Numbered from the stretch's first letter, positions 1 to 11,261 are shown. The stretch is DNA of 64,000 bases from Aralia elata (GCA_034770075.1 CM068379.1:41051130-41115129), one strand, 5' to 3'. The notes: generated from the letters alone by a model not told the origin. Numbers and translations: made by a program.

Positions 1-1160
1 TGAAGTGAGTTCGTTAATCAGAAAATAATTGAGATAATAAGATGAGGTTGGATGAGAGTGGGTTTTGAAGTGTTGAGAATATTGTAACTAATCATTGTTA
101 TTGTTATGTAAACGGAATGTGTAGGTTATTTAATGTACGTGATTTGTAATTAAGAAAACTACGCACGAGGAAAGTCTCTTACCCCTAATTCTTTTATACT
201 AAATGAGTTTCTAAACCCAAGCTTATTTAACGCAAGTTTTTAAATCCTATTCTGTTATTTAGCAAGTTATCATTGCATATAATAAATTTCTGACTTTTGG
301 ATTCTCGTTGTTCAAAGCTCAAGATAATTGAAATCATTATTCTATTACCATGGATATACAATATCTATATCATTGTATATCACTGTTGTTGATCTTTGAT
401 CATAACTCATGTTATTTAAGCCCTACTTTACTGAACTGAACTCTTGAATGACAAAACTGAGAAGAACAACCCTAGTATAGGGGAATACTTGCGCGAAAGC
501 GCTGAATGGTTGTGCACAATACATTGTACAACGGGCTGATCACCCTGAGTACGAGATGGTTAGTCCAGTTATAGTTTATTAAACTGTTAAAGGTTATAGC
601 AAACTTATCTGTTAACCTAGGACATGGTTCGTGGTCTTGCGACCCTTAGTATATCTTAATGATCTATTTTGTTCAATTGAGCTTTCAGATGTTTCCATTC
701 TTGGTTAATATCAACATGAATTTTCACCATTCAGATAAGTTCTTTGTTGAAACTGTTCATTGTTATCTTGGTGGGCATTTGTTTTGCTCACCCTTGCATA
801 CTAAACCCTTGCAGCTAAAGCTGAGATAACGAATGAGCCGTCTACTAGCAAAGGAAAAGGAAAAATGAACAAGTAATGATGATTTACTGTTATATGAAGA
901 CTTGTTTACTTTTATTTATGTGGTTGTATAATTAAGACTTATTAGTTATTTATGTTTCCGCGTTTAAAAGATGTAATAAAGGTTAGAGAACTTGGGACTT
1001 ATTTTGAAAAGTTATGTAACCCTTTTATGGGAGATATTTTTCTTTATTATTCGGTTTGCTTTACTTAACTCCTTTTGTTTATGGGTAGATAGTTGTTGTG
1101 TATGGATAGTGAGCACCAAATCTGTGTGGTTTTAGGTAACCTGGATTTGGGGATGTCACA
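1..1160 (+). repeat. Element E 5' LTR (3' part only)
   Basis: This stretch is about 98% identical by eye to 8725-9884. It ends in GTCACA directly before the primer binding site. The 5' part, including U3 and the TATA region, lies left of the window. Confidence 0.93.
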
Positions 1161-1163
1161 GGT

Positions 1164-1175
1164 TGGTATCAAAGC
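1164..1175 (+). other. Primer binding site of element E (initiator tRNA-Met type)
   Basis: TGGTATCAAAGC starts three bases after the LTR end. It differs by one base from the TGGTATCAGAGC primer site, complementary to the 3' end of initiator tRNA-Met, that is usual in plant LTR retrotransposons. Confidence 0.85.
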
Positions 1176-1386
1176 TGTTGGTTTAAGAACCTTAGGTGGG
1201 GAAAAACCTTAGGAATTAGCCTTCTAGGAAATCGCAAAGATAATGGCGATAAACTCTTATCGAGTATTAAGGAATGAATTAAGGAATTCATTGAAGATAA
1301 TAAAACACTCTATGTGCTTATGTGCTTAATAACCAATGTGCTCGCGAGTAGTATCGATTAAGTAATTAAAATATTTTGTTGTCAGG

Positions 1387-2127
1387 ATGACGGAGGGTCA
1401 GTTTCGAGTTGAGGAGATCCCAGTGCTGAGGAAGGATATCCCAGTGCCTGAAGACGAGGAAGCCAGAGATGTTCATGTTGTCAGCGAACGGTTGGTGACT
1501 GTGGAAGCACCTGGGCAGAGGCTGAATACTGTTCAGGAGGAGGAGGAAGAGGAGGAGGATCCCGAGGAGCTGATGTACGAGCAGATATACGATGAAAATG
1601 TAGAACTTCGGGAACAACTCAGAGTTTTGGAGGAAGTGTCAGAGACATGCCGAGTTACTATCGAGGAGAAGGACGGAGAGATCTATGATTTAGAAGTACG
1701 GTTGGGTGATGTAGAATGGAAATTGGTTCACTCAGAGGGTCAGCAGGAGCAGTTGTTAGATGAAAATGAAAAGGTGAAGTCAGAGAATGAGGTAGTGAAG
1801 ACTGAAAATGGTGAACTAAAAACTGAGAATGATGAATTAAAGTCTGAGATCGGCTAATTGAGGATTGCGATGGAGGAGTTAAAAGAAGCTTTGAAGGAGG
1901 AAATTGCTAAGCGTGATAGGGTTGAAAATGCTCACATTAGGGTTTCTCAACGGTTGGGTCGTGCTGAAGGAGAGGTTCGCACGCAGAAGTTCAAGATCGA
2001 TGACATGGAGTATATTTTCCACACGTCGATAGATAGGGCTCAAGACCGGGTTCACCATTACCCAACTCAGTTAGAGGATCATCCGAGGTTTGTGGATCGC
2101 CGAACTATGGTTCGTATCATGGAGTAA
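1387..2127 (+). pseudogene. Extra ORF upstream of gag: acidic coiled-coil protein, broken by one stop
   Basis: One reading frame of about 247 codons runs from ATG 1387 to the stop at 2125-2127, interrupted only by an in-frame TAA at 1855-1857. Residues 50-57 are almost all Glu. From about residue 65 onward there is a long heptad-type coiled coil with repeats such as ENEKVKSENEVVKTENGELK, then a basic C-terminal part. There is no zinc knuckle or protease motif. It begins about 210 bp after the primer site and ends about 325 bp before the gag start, so it is a separate upstream ORF. I do not recognise a named family. A coiled-coil structural or RNA-binding accessory protein would fit, but that is inference. 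Confidence 0.6.
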
Positions 2128-2452
2128 GAACGTGAGGAGGCTGTGCGCCGAGGATTATCTTCCTAAGTTGTTAGGGAAATAATATTATAATAAGTGTTTT
2201 AAGTGTAAATCCCAGTTTATATAAATAATGGGATAAGACGTTAATGATGAAATTCTGAAGTTGTCATTTCAGAAAAATGATGTAAATAGTAAAATGCTAT
2301 CTTTTGAGTTTGAGAATAAATAAATAAAGAAGTTTATTGAAAATGTTACATGTTAAGTTTCTACTTTTGAATATTTAAGTGAAGTTTTAATTAAGTTATA
2401 AGTATTTAAGAAATTTAGCAATTGTCTAAAAAGCGTTGTCTTAACCAGAATT

Positions 2453-3480
2453 ATGCCGCCAAGAAGAGTTGGACGACCCCGTCAACAACCACGCCAGAGG
2501 GGTCTACTAACAACAATAACAATAATCCACCCGATGCTAACCTAGTTCAGCAACTAGTGAACCTTTTGACTGGAGTTTTTGCAAATCAACCGCAAGCTCA
2601 AGCTACGACCTTTAAGGATTTTAAGGCTGTTGGTCCCCTGAGTTTAAAGGAACAATGAATCCGATAGAAGCCCAAACCTGGGTAATGGAAATGGAAAAAG
2701 TTTTTGAAGTCGCTAGGGTTGGAAATGATCAGAAGACTGCCTTTGCGACTTTCATGTTAAAGTCGGAAGCCAGTTACTGGTGGCAAGCCAACAAGACGAG
2801 AGCAGGAGAAGGTGTCATACCGTGGGATCGGTTTAAGGAGATGTTCTTCGAAATGTATTTTTCGGCTAGTGCTCAGAACTAGATGGAGGTTCAGTTTCTC
2901 GAACTTAAGTAAGGAACGATGACAATGCCAGAATACGCGGCAAGGTTCAATGAACTAGCAAGGTTTGCACCATACTAAGTTAACACGGATGAGAGAAAGG
3001 CTAGATGGTTTGAGCAAGGGTTGAAACCTTGGCTTTACAGTAGGATTTCTATGTTTCAACTCAACACATTTGCGGCGGTGTTAGAGAAAGCAATAATAGC
3101 TGAGGGAGGAAGTGATGCGTTGACCAGATACAACCAGGAGCAGAAAAAGAAAAGGAATGAGACCGAGAATAAGCCGAGTGGTAGCAACGGAGGAGGAAAC
3201 CAGAAATGAAAATGGAACGATGGTGGTTCTACTGGAAGTCAGCAGAGTAACCAGAAGAAGAAAACTGAAGGTTGTTCAACCTGTGGTAAGAATCATGCAG
3301 GTGTGTGCCTGAAAAGGAAGAGAGTCTGTTACAACTGTAGACAAGAGGGCCACATTGCTCCAAACTGCACTGCCCCAAAGAAGGGTGCCTGTTTCACGTG
3401 CGGGTCAAAAGACCATCTTGCTTATGATTGTCCAAGGAAAGTTGCTAGTGGAGGAAGTGGAGGCAAAGGAAATAACAGTG
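2453..3480 (+). pseudogene. gag: Element E gag (nucleocapsid/capsid), degenerate
   Basis: Gag forms the particle that packages element RNA. The likely start is ATG 2453, reading MPPRRVGRPRQQP, a typical Tekay gag beginning. A frameshift near 2505 moves into the frame with an Asn run, and another near 2636 moves into the capsid frame (NPIEAQTWVMEMEKVFEV, then YWWQANKTRAGE). In-frame stops lie at 2880-2882, 2910-2912, 2976-2978 and 3207-3209. Two CCHC-type zinc knuckles follow at about 3325-3435 (CYNCRQEGHIAPNC and CFTCGSKDHLAYDC) and look intact. The gene cannot give a full product in this copy. Confidence 0.88.
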
Positions 3481-6400
3481 GAGGTGCATTAACTATTTCT
3501 GGGCCAACTACAACAAATCGCCCGACTGCTCACACTTTTAATATGACGGTCCAAGATGCGGTTCAATCCAAGGAGGTGGTGGCAGGTATCCTACCAGTAA
3601 ATAACTTGAATGCATATGTACTTTTTGATTCGGGTGCAACTTGTTCTTTCATCTCTGATGATTTTGCTGAGAAACTGGATATACCCCGAGAAGAGTTAGA
3701 CTTTCCTTTAAACATAGAGATTGCCAATAGGGAAGTGGTACCTGTTAGGTATGTGTACAAAAATTGCGAGATAGATATTCATGGCCATATGATGACAGTA
3801 GATCTTATTCCGATTAAACTTGGGGAATTTGACGTTATTCTAGGGATGGATTGGTTGTATAACTATAGGGCGATTATTAATTGCCAAAAGAAGTGTGTAA
3901 ACCTTAAGACTCCGTCTAAGGTGGTATTTTATGGTAACAAATCGCCGAGGCAAATAACTTATCTAACGATTATGCAGGCCAAGAAGTTACTGAAGCAAGG
4001 ATGTGTAGAGTATTTAGCTCATGTGGTAGATACTTGAAAGACCGGTACAAAATTGGAAGAAATACCAGTGGTGAGGGATTTTGTGGATGTTTTTTCGGAT
4101 GATTTGCCGGGATTACCTCCAGATAGAGAGATTGAATTCGTTATTGATTTAGTGCCCGGGACTGCGCCTATATCAAAAACTCCGTACCGAATGGCTCCGG
4201 TGGAGATGAAGGAGTTGATGGTGCAATTGCAAGAACTACTAGATAAGAAGTACATTCAACCGAGTGTTTCGCCATGGGGAGCGCTAGTGTTGTTTGTCAA
4301 GAAGAAAGATGGTTTGATGCGTCTTTGCATAGATTATCGTGAATTGAACAAGGTTACAATCAAGAATAAATACCCGTTACCGAGAATTGACGACTTATTC
4401 GATCAACTGAAGGGTGCTACTCATTTTTCAAAGATAAACTTAAGAAGTGGTTACCATCAGCTGAAGGTGAGAAGGGAGGATGTTCCGAAGACAGCGTTCA
4501 GAACTCGTTACGGTCACTACGAGTTCCTAGTCATGTCATTTGGTCTAACGAATGCACCTGCGGCTTTCATGGACTTAATGAATAGGGTGTTTAAACCGTT
4601 TCTAGACAAGTTTGTGGTGGTGTTTATCGACGACATTTTGGTGTATTCTAAATCACGTGAAGACTATGTGGAGCATATGAGGCTAACTTTAGAGGCATTA
4701 CGGAAAGAGAAGCTTTATGCGAAGTTTTCAAAATATGAGTTTTGGTTGGATCGTGTTCAATTTCTTGGACATGTAATTGATAAAGATGGAATTTCGGTTG
4801 ATCCGGCTAAAGTGGATGCTGTAATAAATTGGGAGCAACCGAAGACACCGTCTGAAGTAAGGAGTTTCTTAGGTTTGGCAAGATATTATCGACGGTTTAT
4901 ACAAGATTTTTCTAGAATCGCCACTCTGTTGACAAATTTAACTAGGAAAGCGGTTAAGTTTGTTTGGACAGAGAAGTGCGAAAAGAGTTTTCAAGAATTG
5001 AAGAAGAGGTTAAGTACGACACATGTGTTGTCTTTGCCAGATAGTATAGGAAATTTTGTGATTTGCAGTGATATGTCGCATAAGGGCCTTGGCTGTGTGC
5101 TTATGCAGAACGACAAGGTTATTGCGTATGCTTCGTGACAACTGAAAGATTACGAGAAGGGATACCCGACGCATAACTTAGAATTGGCAGTGGTGGTGTT
5201 TGCTCTGAAGATTTGGAGGCACTATCTTTACGGTGAGAAGTGTGAGATATACACGGATCATAAGAGTCTCAAGTACATTTTTACCCAGAAGGACCTCAAC
5301 ATACGACAGAGGCGATGGTTAGAGCTGATTAAGGATTACGACTGCAAAATTCTCTATCATCCAGGAAAGGCGAATGTTGTTGTTGATGCATTAAGCAGGA
5401 AGGGTCGAGAGAAACTTATGTTATTGACTGCTCAAGAGGAACTTGTTAAACAAATGGCGAAGTTGGAATTAGAAGTAAAGTGTCAGCATGAATCAACGGA
5501 GAAGTTGTTTCAGATAGAGGTTCGTTCGATGTTGCTGGACCGAATCAAAGAAGCTCAACTTCAGGATGTAGAGTGTGAGAAGATTAAAAAGGAAGTTTTG
5601 AGGGATAAGGTGGAAAGTTCAGTATTGATACCGAGGGATTACTCAAATTTGAACGTCGAATTTGGGTTCCATTGATACAGGATGTTCGAAGGGAGATTTT
5701 AGATGAAGCTCACAATACGCGTTACTCAATTCACCCAGGGAGTACGAAAATGTATCAAAATCTTCGTCAATATTATTGGTGGTCAGGAATGAAGCGTGAT
5801 GTGGCAGAATGTGTTGCCAGATGTTTGACATGCCAGAAAGTGAAAGCTGAACATCAGCGACCCAGTGGTTTGTTGCAGCCGTTAGAAATACCAAAGTGGA
5901 AGTGGGAACACATAACGATGGATTTTGTAGTAGGTTTGCCGACTACACAAAAAGGTTTTGACGCAATTTAGGTAATCGTGGACAAACTGACAAAATCAGC
6001 GCATTTCTTACCAATCAAGATTAGATTCAACCTGGACCAGTTAGCAAGATTATACATCAAGGAAATTATTTCGCGACATGGTGTCCCTGTGTCTATTGTG
6101 TTTGATCGAGATCTGAGGTTTACGTCAAATTTTTGGAAGCGTCTACAAGAATGCTTAGGAACTCAGTTGAGAATGAGCACTGCGTATCATCCTCAAACTG
6201 ATGGACAAAGCTAAAGAACGATTCAAACCTTGGAGGATATGTTACGCGCCTGTGTCATGGATTTCAAGAGAAGCTGGGATGACCACCTACCATTGTCGAG
6301 TTTGCTTACAACAACAGTTACCACGCAAGTATTGGCATGCCGCCATACGAAGCGTTGTACGGACGAAAATGTTGGACTCCACTATGTTGGGATGAGGTTG

Positions 6401-6963
6401 GTGAAAGGCAACTTCTAGGACCAGAATTGGTACACCAAACTGCGCAGATTGTGAAAGTTATAAGAGCGCGATTACTAGCTGCTCAAGACAGACAGAAGAA
6501 GTATGCGGATCAACATTGTCAGAATCGCGAATTTGAAGTGGGAGGCTTCATTTTTTTGAAAGTTTCACCCTGGAAAGGGAAAATTCATTTTGGTAAGAAG
6601 AGTAAGCTTAGTCCATGATTTATTGGACCTTTTGAAGTTCTGCGGCGAGTTGGTGAGGTGGCTTATGAAGTAGCTCTACCTCCAGAGCTGGTACATATCC
6701 ACAATGTTTTCCATGTATCTGTTTTAAGGCCTTATAAGCCAGATTATAAACATGTAATAAAATATGAACCTATACAATTTGAGAAAGACCTAACCTATGA
6801 GGAAGTTCCACTCCATATCGTAGACAGGAAAGAACAGGTTCTCAGGAATAAAGTGATACCTTCTGTTAAGGTTATATGGAGGAACCACAATGCTGATGAA
6901 GCTACGTGGGAACTAGAAACTGATATGATGAAGAATTATCCTGAGTTGTTTGTTTCGTCCTAG
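3481..6963 (+). pseudogene. pol: Element E pol: protease, RT, RNase H, integrase, chromodomain; broken
   Basis: The domains are in Ty3/gypsy order. Retropepsin has DSGAT at 3627-3641. Reverse transcriptase spans about 4200-4810, with the catalytic FIDDILVYSKS box at 4623-4655. RNase H spans about 5040-5400 (DHKSLKYIF, then ADVVVDALSRK-like). Integrase has an HHCC finger at about 5726-5845 and catalytic Asp codons at 5921 and 6104; the codon for the catalytic Glu is TAA (6212-6214). The end of the frame, about 6840-6960 (VKVIWRNHNADEATWELE), is a chromodomain-like tail that in this lineage directs insertion to heterochromatin. Other stops are at 4035-4037, 5136-5138, 5969-5971 and 6616-6618; frame changes lie near 5650 and 6297. 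The enzyme set is recognisable but dead. Confidence 0.92.
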
Positions 6964-6967
6964 TTCT

Positions 6968-7080
6968 ATGATTCTGGGGACAAAATCCTTGTAAGGAGGA
7001 AAGGATGTAACGAATTAGGTGTGTATTGCGTTGTGATTTTGGGGACAGAATCATTTTAAGGAGGGAAGGATGTAACGAAT
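6968..7080 (+). repeat. Duplicated polypurine tract plus first bases of the LTR (element E)
   Basis: Two similar 47-bp segments, 6969-7015 and 7034-7080, each contain a purine-rich tract (GTAAGGAGGAAAGGA and AAGGAGGGAAGGA) followed by TGTAACGAAT, the first ten bases of the LTR. The second copy is the true LTR border, because solo LTR H begins with the same TGTAACGAATG. The duplication gives this element two candidate plus-strand priming sites. Confidence 0.8.
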
Positions 7081-7415
7081 GTAATTTTCGTAATTATTAA
7101 AATATTTATTGGATTAAATAAATATTTGTATTGATATGTATTTATTTTGTTAAATAAATATTTGGTAGAAATTATCATGGTGTAATTTGTTTGTGTGCAT
7201 TTTGTTATGCATTGTTATGCAATCATGATGATAATTTGATAATTTAATTAAGTGATTAAATTAGAGGATTAATAATTTTGTTAAATAAAAGGATTTATTA
7301 AATAAAATTATATTATGGTTGAATATAAATAAATATTATAATTTTTTTAGGTAAGGGTAAATTTGATTTATTAATAAAGAAGGTTTAATTTAAATTAAGT
7401 AGTGTGTCCTGTGAC

Positions 7416-7422
7416 TATATAA
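7416..7422 (+). promoter_or_regulatory. Putative TATA box of the E LTR
   Basis: TATATAA lies about 345 bp into the LTR, the only strong TATA motif in the first part, and a purine-rich leader-like sequence follows. This would put the GC-palindrome cluster at 8271-8480 inside the transcribed leader. The start site is not proven. Confidence 0.45.
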
Positions 7423-8270
7423 TAAGAGAATATGAAAATAATTTAGTAGGAGATTAAATTGGTTTTACCAAGCATGGCCTTATGGCCTTTGGTTTACTAA
7501 ACTGACAAAACCTTTTAGTTTTGTTTAACTGATAACCCATATATCAGTTTTCTTTTTACATGTTTTATATGGCCAAAGCTTGTAACACAGCGTGTTGAGA
7601 GAAGAGGAGAAATTCTCTGTGAAAATTGAAAGAAGAAAGGAGGTTCTTAGAGCAATTTCAATCAACTTCTTATCATCTATACAAGTATAAACAAGGATTT
7701 AAGATAATAATTTAACCCTTGTTGCTCTTAGTCTTTTGTGTTCTTGAGTTTTGTAAAAATTAGAGTTTTTAATTGAGGAATTTGTGAATGATTGTTGTAT
7801 ATATATGTTGGAAAGTGTTTATAATTTGTTGTATGAAAGATTCAATTGATTTTCAGAAATTAGATTGTTATAAAATAATTTTGAGAATGAAGAAAGTTGA
7901 GTTTTGGTTAATACATATGTTTTAGTTTGCTTTGGGTCTAAAATTGTGCGTCGAATCGTGCTTAGAATTTGAAATTGAGGGTTGTATGTTGTAGTTCATT
8001 GAAATATGAAAAATTTGCAAAAAGAATGGATTAAAAAGGTTGAAAAACGGATTTGTGGTGTTTGATTTCATTAAGTGTGTAAAATAAGAAAAGTTAGCTA
8101 AAACTTTGATTTTAAGTCTTTAAATTAGTTGTTGAAGCTTTGGGTTTTGCTATTTTGGTTGTTTTAGGTTGTTAGGTTTGGTATATGGATGTCTAATAAT
8201 GTTTCTAAGAGATTTATGATTATTGTGTATGTTTAAATTGGTGCTTGGTGCTTAGAATTCGAAGTTTAGA

Positions 8271-8480
8271 GTTCAGCACGGTCGGCGCTGAAACAGTTCA
8301 ATTTTAGCGATGTCGGCTCTGAAACTGTGCAGAGTTTTGAGTCCAGAGTTCAGCGCGGTCGGCGCTGAAACAGTTCATTTTCAGCGCTGTCGACTTTGAA
8401 ACTGTGTAGAGTTTTTGAGTTCAGGTTTCAGCGCGGTCGGCGCTGAAACAGTTCATTTTCAGCGTGGTTGGCGCTGAAAC
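8271..8480 (+). repeat. Cluster of six GC-rich palindromes in the E LTR
   Basis: Six imperfect inverted-repeat units of about 21 bp occur at roughly 8271, 8304, 8349, 8380, 8427 and 8458. The best is TTCAGCGC, five bases, then GCGCTGAA at 8349-8369. Neighbouring units are joined by a CAGTTCATTTT linker (8371 and 8448). The surrounding LTR is AT-rich, so the cluster stands out. See findings for parallel clusters in other families. Confidence 0.85.
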
Positions 8481-9884
8481 TGGCAGATGTGAGAAAATTA
8501 TTTATTCTCTAAAGTGGTTTATGTAGAGTCCATCATGGGGCATGTTTGTATAAATCTCTCAAGTTGTAATAAATTATGTTATCCTATGCATGTCTAAAGC
8601 TTAAACTAATGTGTTAATTGAAATTAAGATATTGAGATGGTGTTGATTACAAAATATAAAGTTAATGAACTTTAACTTTAGGAATGCTTAAGTGTGATAT
8701 TGTTATAATTAACCATGTAACTTCTGAAGTGAGTTCGTTAATCAGAAAACAATTGAGATAATAAGATGAGGTTGGATTAGAGTGGGTTTTGAAGTATTGA
8801 GAATATTGTAACTAATCATTGTTATTGTTATGTAAACGAAATGTGTAGGTTATTTAATGTACGTGATTTGTAAGTAAGAAAACTACGCACGAGGCAAATC
8901 TCTTACCCCTAATTCTTTTATACTAAATGAGTTTCTAAATCCAAGCTTATTTAACGCAAGTTTTTAAATCCTATTCTGTTATTTAGCAAGTTATCATTGC
9001 ATATAATAAATTTCTGACTTTTGGATTCTCGTTGTTCAAAGCTCAAGATAATTGAAATCATTATTCTATTACCATGGATATACAATATCTATATCATTGT
9101 ATATCACTGTTGTTGATCTTTGATCATAACTCATGTTATTTAAGCCCTAATTTACTGAACTGAACTCTTGAATGACAAAACTGAGAAGAACAACCCTAGT
9201 ATAGGGGAATACTTGCGCGAAAGCGCTGAATGGTTGTGCACAATACATTGTACAACGGGCTGATCACCCTGAGTACGAGATGGTTAGTCCAGTTATAGTT
9301 TATTAAACTTTTAAAGGTTATAGCAAACTTATCTGTTAACCTAGGACATGGTTCGTGGTCTTGCGACCCTCAGTATATCTTAATGATCTATTTTGTTCAA
9401 TTGAGCTTTCAGATGTTTCCATTCTTGATTAATATCAACATGAATTTTCACCATTCAGATAAGTTCTTTGTTGAAACTGTTCATTGTTATCTTGGTGGGC
9501 ATTTGTTTTGCTCACCCTTGCATACTAAACCCATGCAGCTAAAGCTGAGATAACGAATGGGCCGTCTACTAGCAAAGGAAAAGGAAAAATGAACAAGTGA
9601 TGATGATTTGTTGTTATATGAAGACTTGTTTACTTTTATTTATGTGGTTGTGTAATTAAGACTTATTAGTTATTTATGTTTCCGCGTTTAAAAGATGTAA
9701 TAAAGGTTAGAGAACTTGGGACTTATTTTGAAAAGTTATGTAACCCTTTTATGGGAGATATTTTTCTTTATTATTCGGTTTGCTTTACTTAACTCCTTTT
9801 GTTTATGGGTAGATAGTTGTTGTGTATGGATAGTGAGCACCAAATCTGTGTGGTTTGAGGTAACTCGGATTTGGGGGTGTCACA

Positions 9885-9994
9885 AGGATGATCATGATGA
9901 TGGTTTGTATGAAAAATTTTAAAATCCGTTTTATTGCGCTTCCGCACTATTTATGTAATTTGATTGCATGTTCGCGTTATATACAAACCTAACA
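9885..9994 (+). repeat. Element A 5' LTR, last 110 bp
   Basis: This matches the end of the 3' LTR (from about 54814 to 54923), ending CCTAACA. It is the part of A's 5' LTR to the right of the E insertion. Confidence 0.88.
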
Positions 9995-9995
9995 G

Positions 9996-10008
9996 TGGTA
10001 TTAGAGCC
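9996..10008 (+). other. Primer binding site of element A
   Basis: TGGTATTAGAGCC begins two bases after the LTR end. It is one base off the initiator tRNA-Met complement. Confidence 0.85.
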
Positions 10009-10106
10009 TAATCTTGTGCTAATTATCGATTAGTATGATTCCATGTATGTATGGGTATGCGATTGGATCGATTTTCTGGGCAACAGAAAAAAAATTTGAA
10101 GTCTGG

Positions 10107-10220
10107 GCCACGCCGCTTCCAGTTCATTCTGGAGCGCGGCCGCGCCCGAACCCAGAAATCGTTTCTCGGGGTACAGCGCGGCCGCACCGCTCCTAGTTCA
10201 TTTTGGAGTGCGGCCGCGCC
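10107..10220 (+). repeat. GC-palindrome cluster in the leader of element A
   Basis: Four GC-rich units contain the 12-base palindrome GCGCGGCCGCGC or near versions (10134-10145, about 10175-10187 and 10210-10220, with a half unit at about 10110). They are linked by CAGTTCATT (10120-10128) and TAGTTCATTTT (10194-10204). The linkers resemble those in the unrelated E LTR. The leader of sister copy B has no such cluster. Confidence 0.8.
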
Positions 10221-10263
10221 GGTCTGCAGATTTTAAAAAAAATTTATTTTGATTTTATTTATT

Positions 10264-10660
10264 TCAATTAAGATAAAAGGTTTATTTTCAATTGCAATAT
10301 AATTAAAATTAAAAGTTTTATTTGAACTTGGAATTGGATTCTACGTTAACTAGAATAAAGGAGTTTATTCACATATGGAATAGGATTCCATGTTTCCTTA
10401 AAAATAAAGATGTTTATTTTGATAAAGAATAGGATTTAACATATTTTATTTTTCCAAGCAATTTTAAGTTAAAATAAAGGAGTTTATTTTGAACTTGAAA
10501 TTGGTTTCCATGTTAATAAAAATAAAGGAGTTTATTTTGATTTGAAATTTGATTAAAAATAAAGGAATTTATTTTTATTCAAAATTGGATAAAATAAAAT
10601 AAATAAGTTTATTATGATTTAAATTTTGATTAAAATAAAGGAGTTTATTTTTGTTCAAAA
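10264..10660 (+). repeat. Array of A/T hairpins in the leader of element A
   Basis: About eight copies of an inverted repeat with consensus AAAATAAAGGAGTTTATTTT (arms AAAATAAA and TTTATTTT, loop GGAG) recur every 40-60 bp, for example near 10353, 10403, 10472, 10518, 10556 and 10631. Sister element B has a matching array at 20960-21240. From 10660 to about 11260 I see only AT-rich non-coding leader. Confidence 0.75.
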
Positions 10661-11261
10661 TTAGATTTCTAGTAAACTTTTAATTGCCCATTAAATGATA
10701 TCAATGCATATATGGAATGGTTTTATTATTCGTGAGATGAATGTTATTTATTGATGCATATAGTGATATGTATGATAATAAATAGGGATTGATTATGGAC
10801 TATTGACCAATATGTGATAGGAATTATTTTAGAGAATGTTTGAATGAATGGGTTTTATAAATGGGGTCTGCGTACCTCGTCTTCTCTAATTTTTCTTAAT
10901 GTAAATTCTATATCCCTCCTATGTACTTTCCCTTGACTGCTGATCAAGGTTTCTATTTATTTTAAATAGTTTTTGTAATAGGATTAGTTAGAATTATTTT
11001 GAGGAATTGGAGACCAAGGAGCAAGGAGCGCTTGAAGACCCGTTTGTAATGGAGCCCGGGTTTAAATGTAATAGTTATATTTAAATTTTGTTCTTGTACC
11101 CTAGGTTTGACCTTTTGGTTCACTTGGTGGCTCTAATGAACCAAACTAGAATAAAAGTCCATAATCAATCCGGGTAGAATATAGTATTCTATATGTGCAT
11201 ACTTACTATGTATATATTATATATTATACAGCATGCTTCACATGTTAAATAATATGACGCG

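Larger units (their letters stand above)
1..9884 (+). mobile_element. Element E: Ty3/gypsy Tekay/Del-type LTR retrotransposon, 5' end outside window
   Basis: Two directly repeated LTR sequences (1-1160 and the end of 7071-9884) flank an internal region with a primer binding site, an extra coiled-coil ORF, gag, pol in the Ty3/gypsy order (protease, RT, RNase H, integrase), a C-terminal chromodomain-like segment and a polypurine tract. The long LTR (about 2.8 kb) and the chromodomain ending fit the Tekay/Del chromovirus lineage. The overlapping 1160 bp of the two LTRs differ at about 20 positions by eye, roughly 2%. All reading frames are broken, so this copy is not autonomous. It sits in the 5' LTR of copia element A: the bases after 9884 match the internal sequence of A's 3' LTR from about 54813. 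The left junction and its target duplication are outside the window. Confidence 0.93.
7071..9884 (+). repeat. Element E 3' LTR (2.8 kb)
   Basis: The LTR begins TGTAACGAATG after the polypurine tract and ends GTCACA. It is AT-rich, with a TATA box at 7416-7422 and a cluster of GC palindromes at 8271-8480. The last 1160 bp match the start of the window. No gene is seen in it. Confidence 0.93.
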
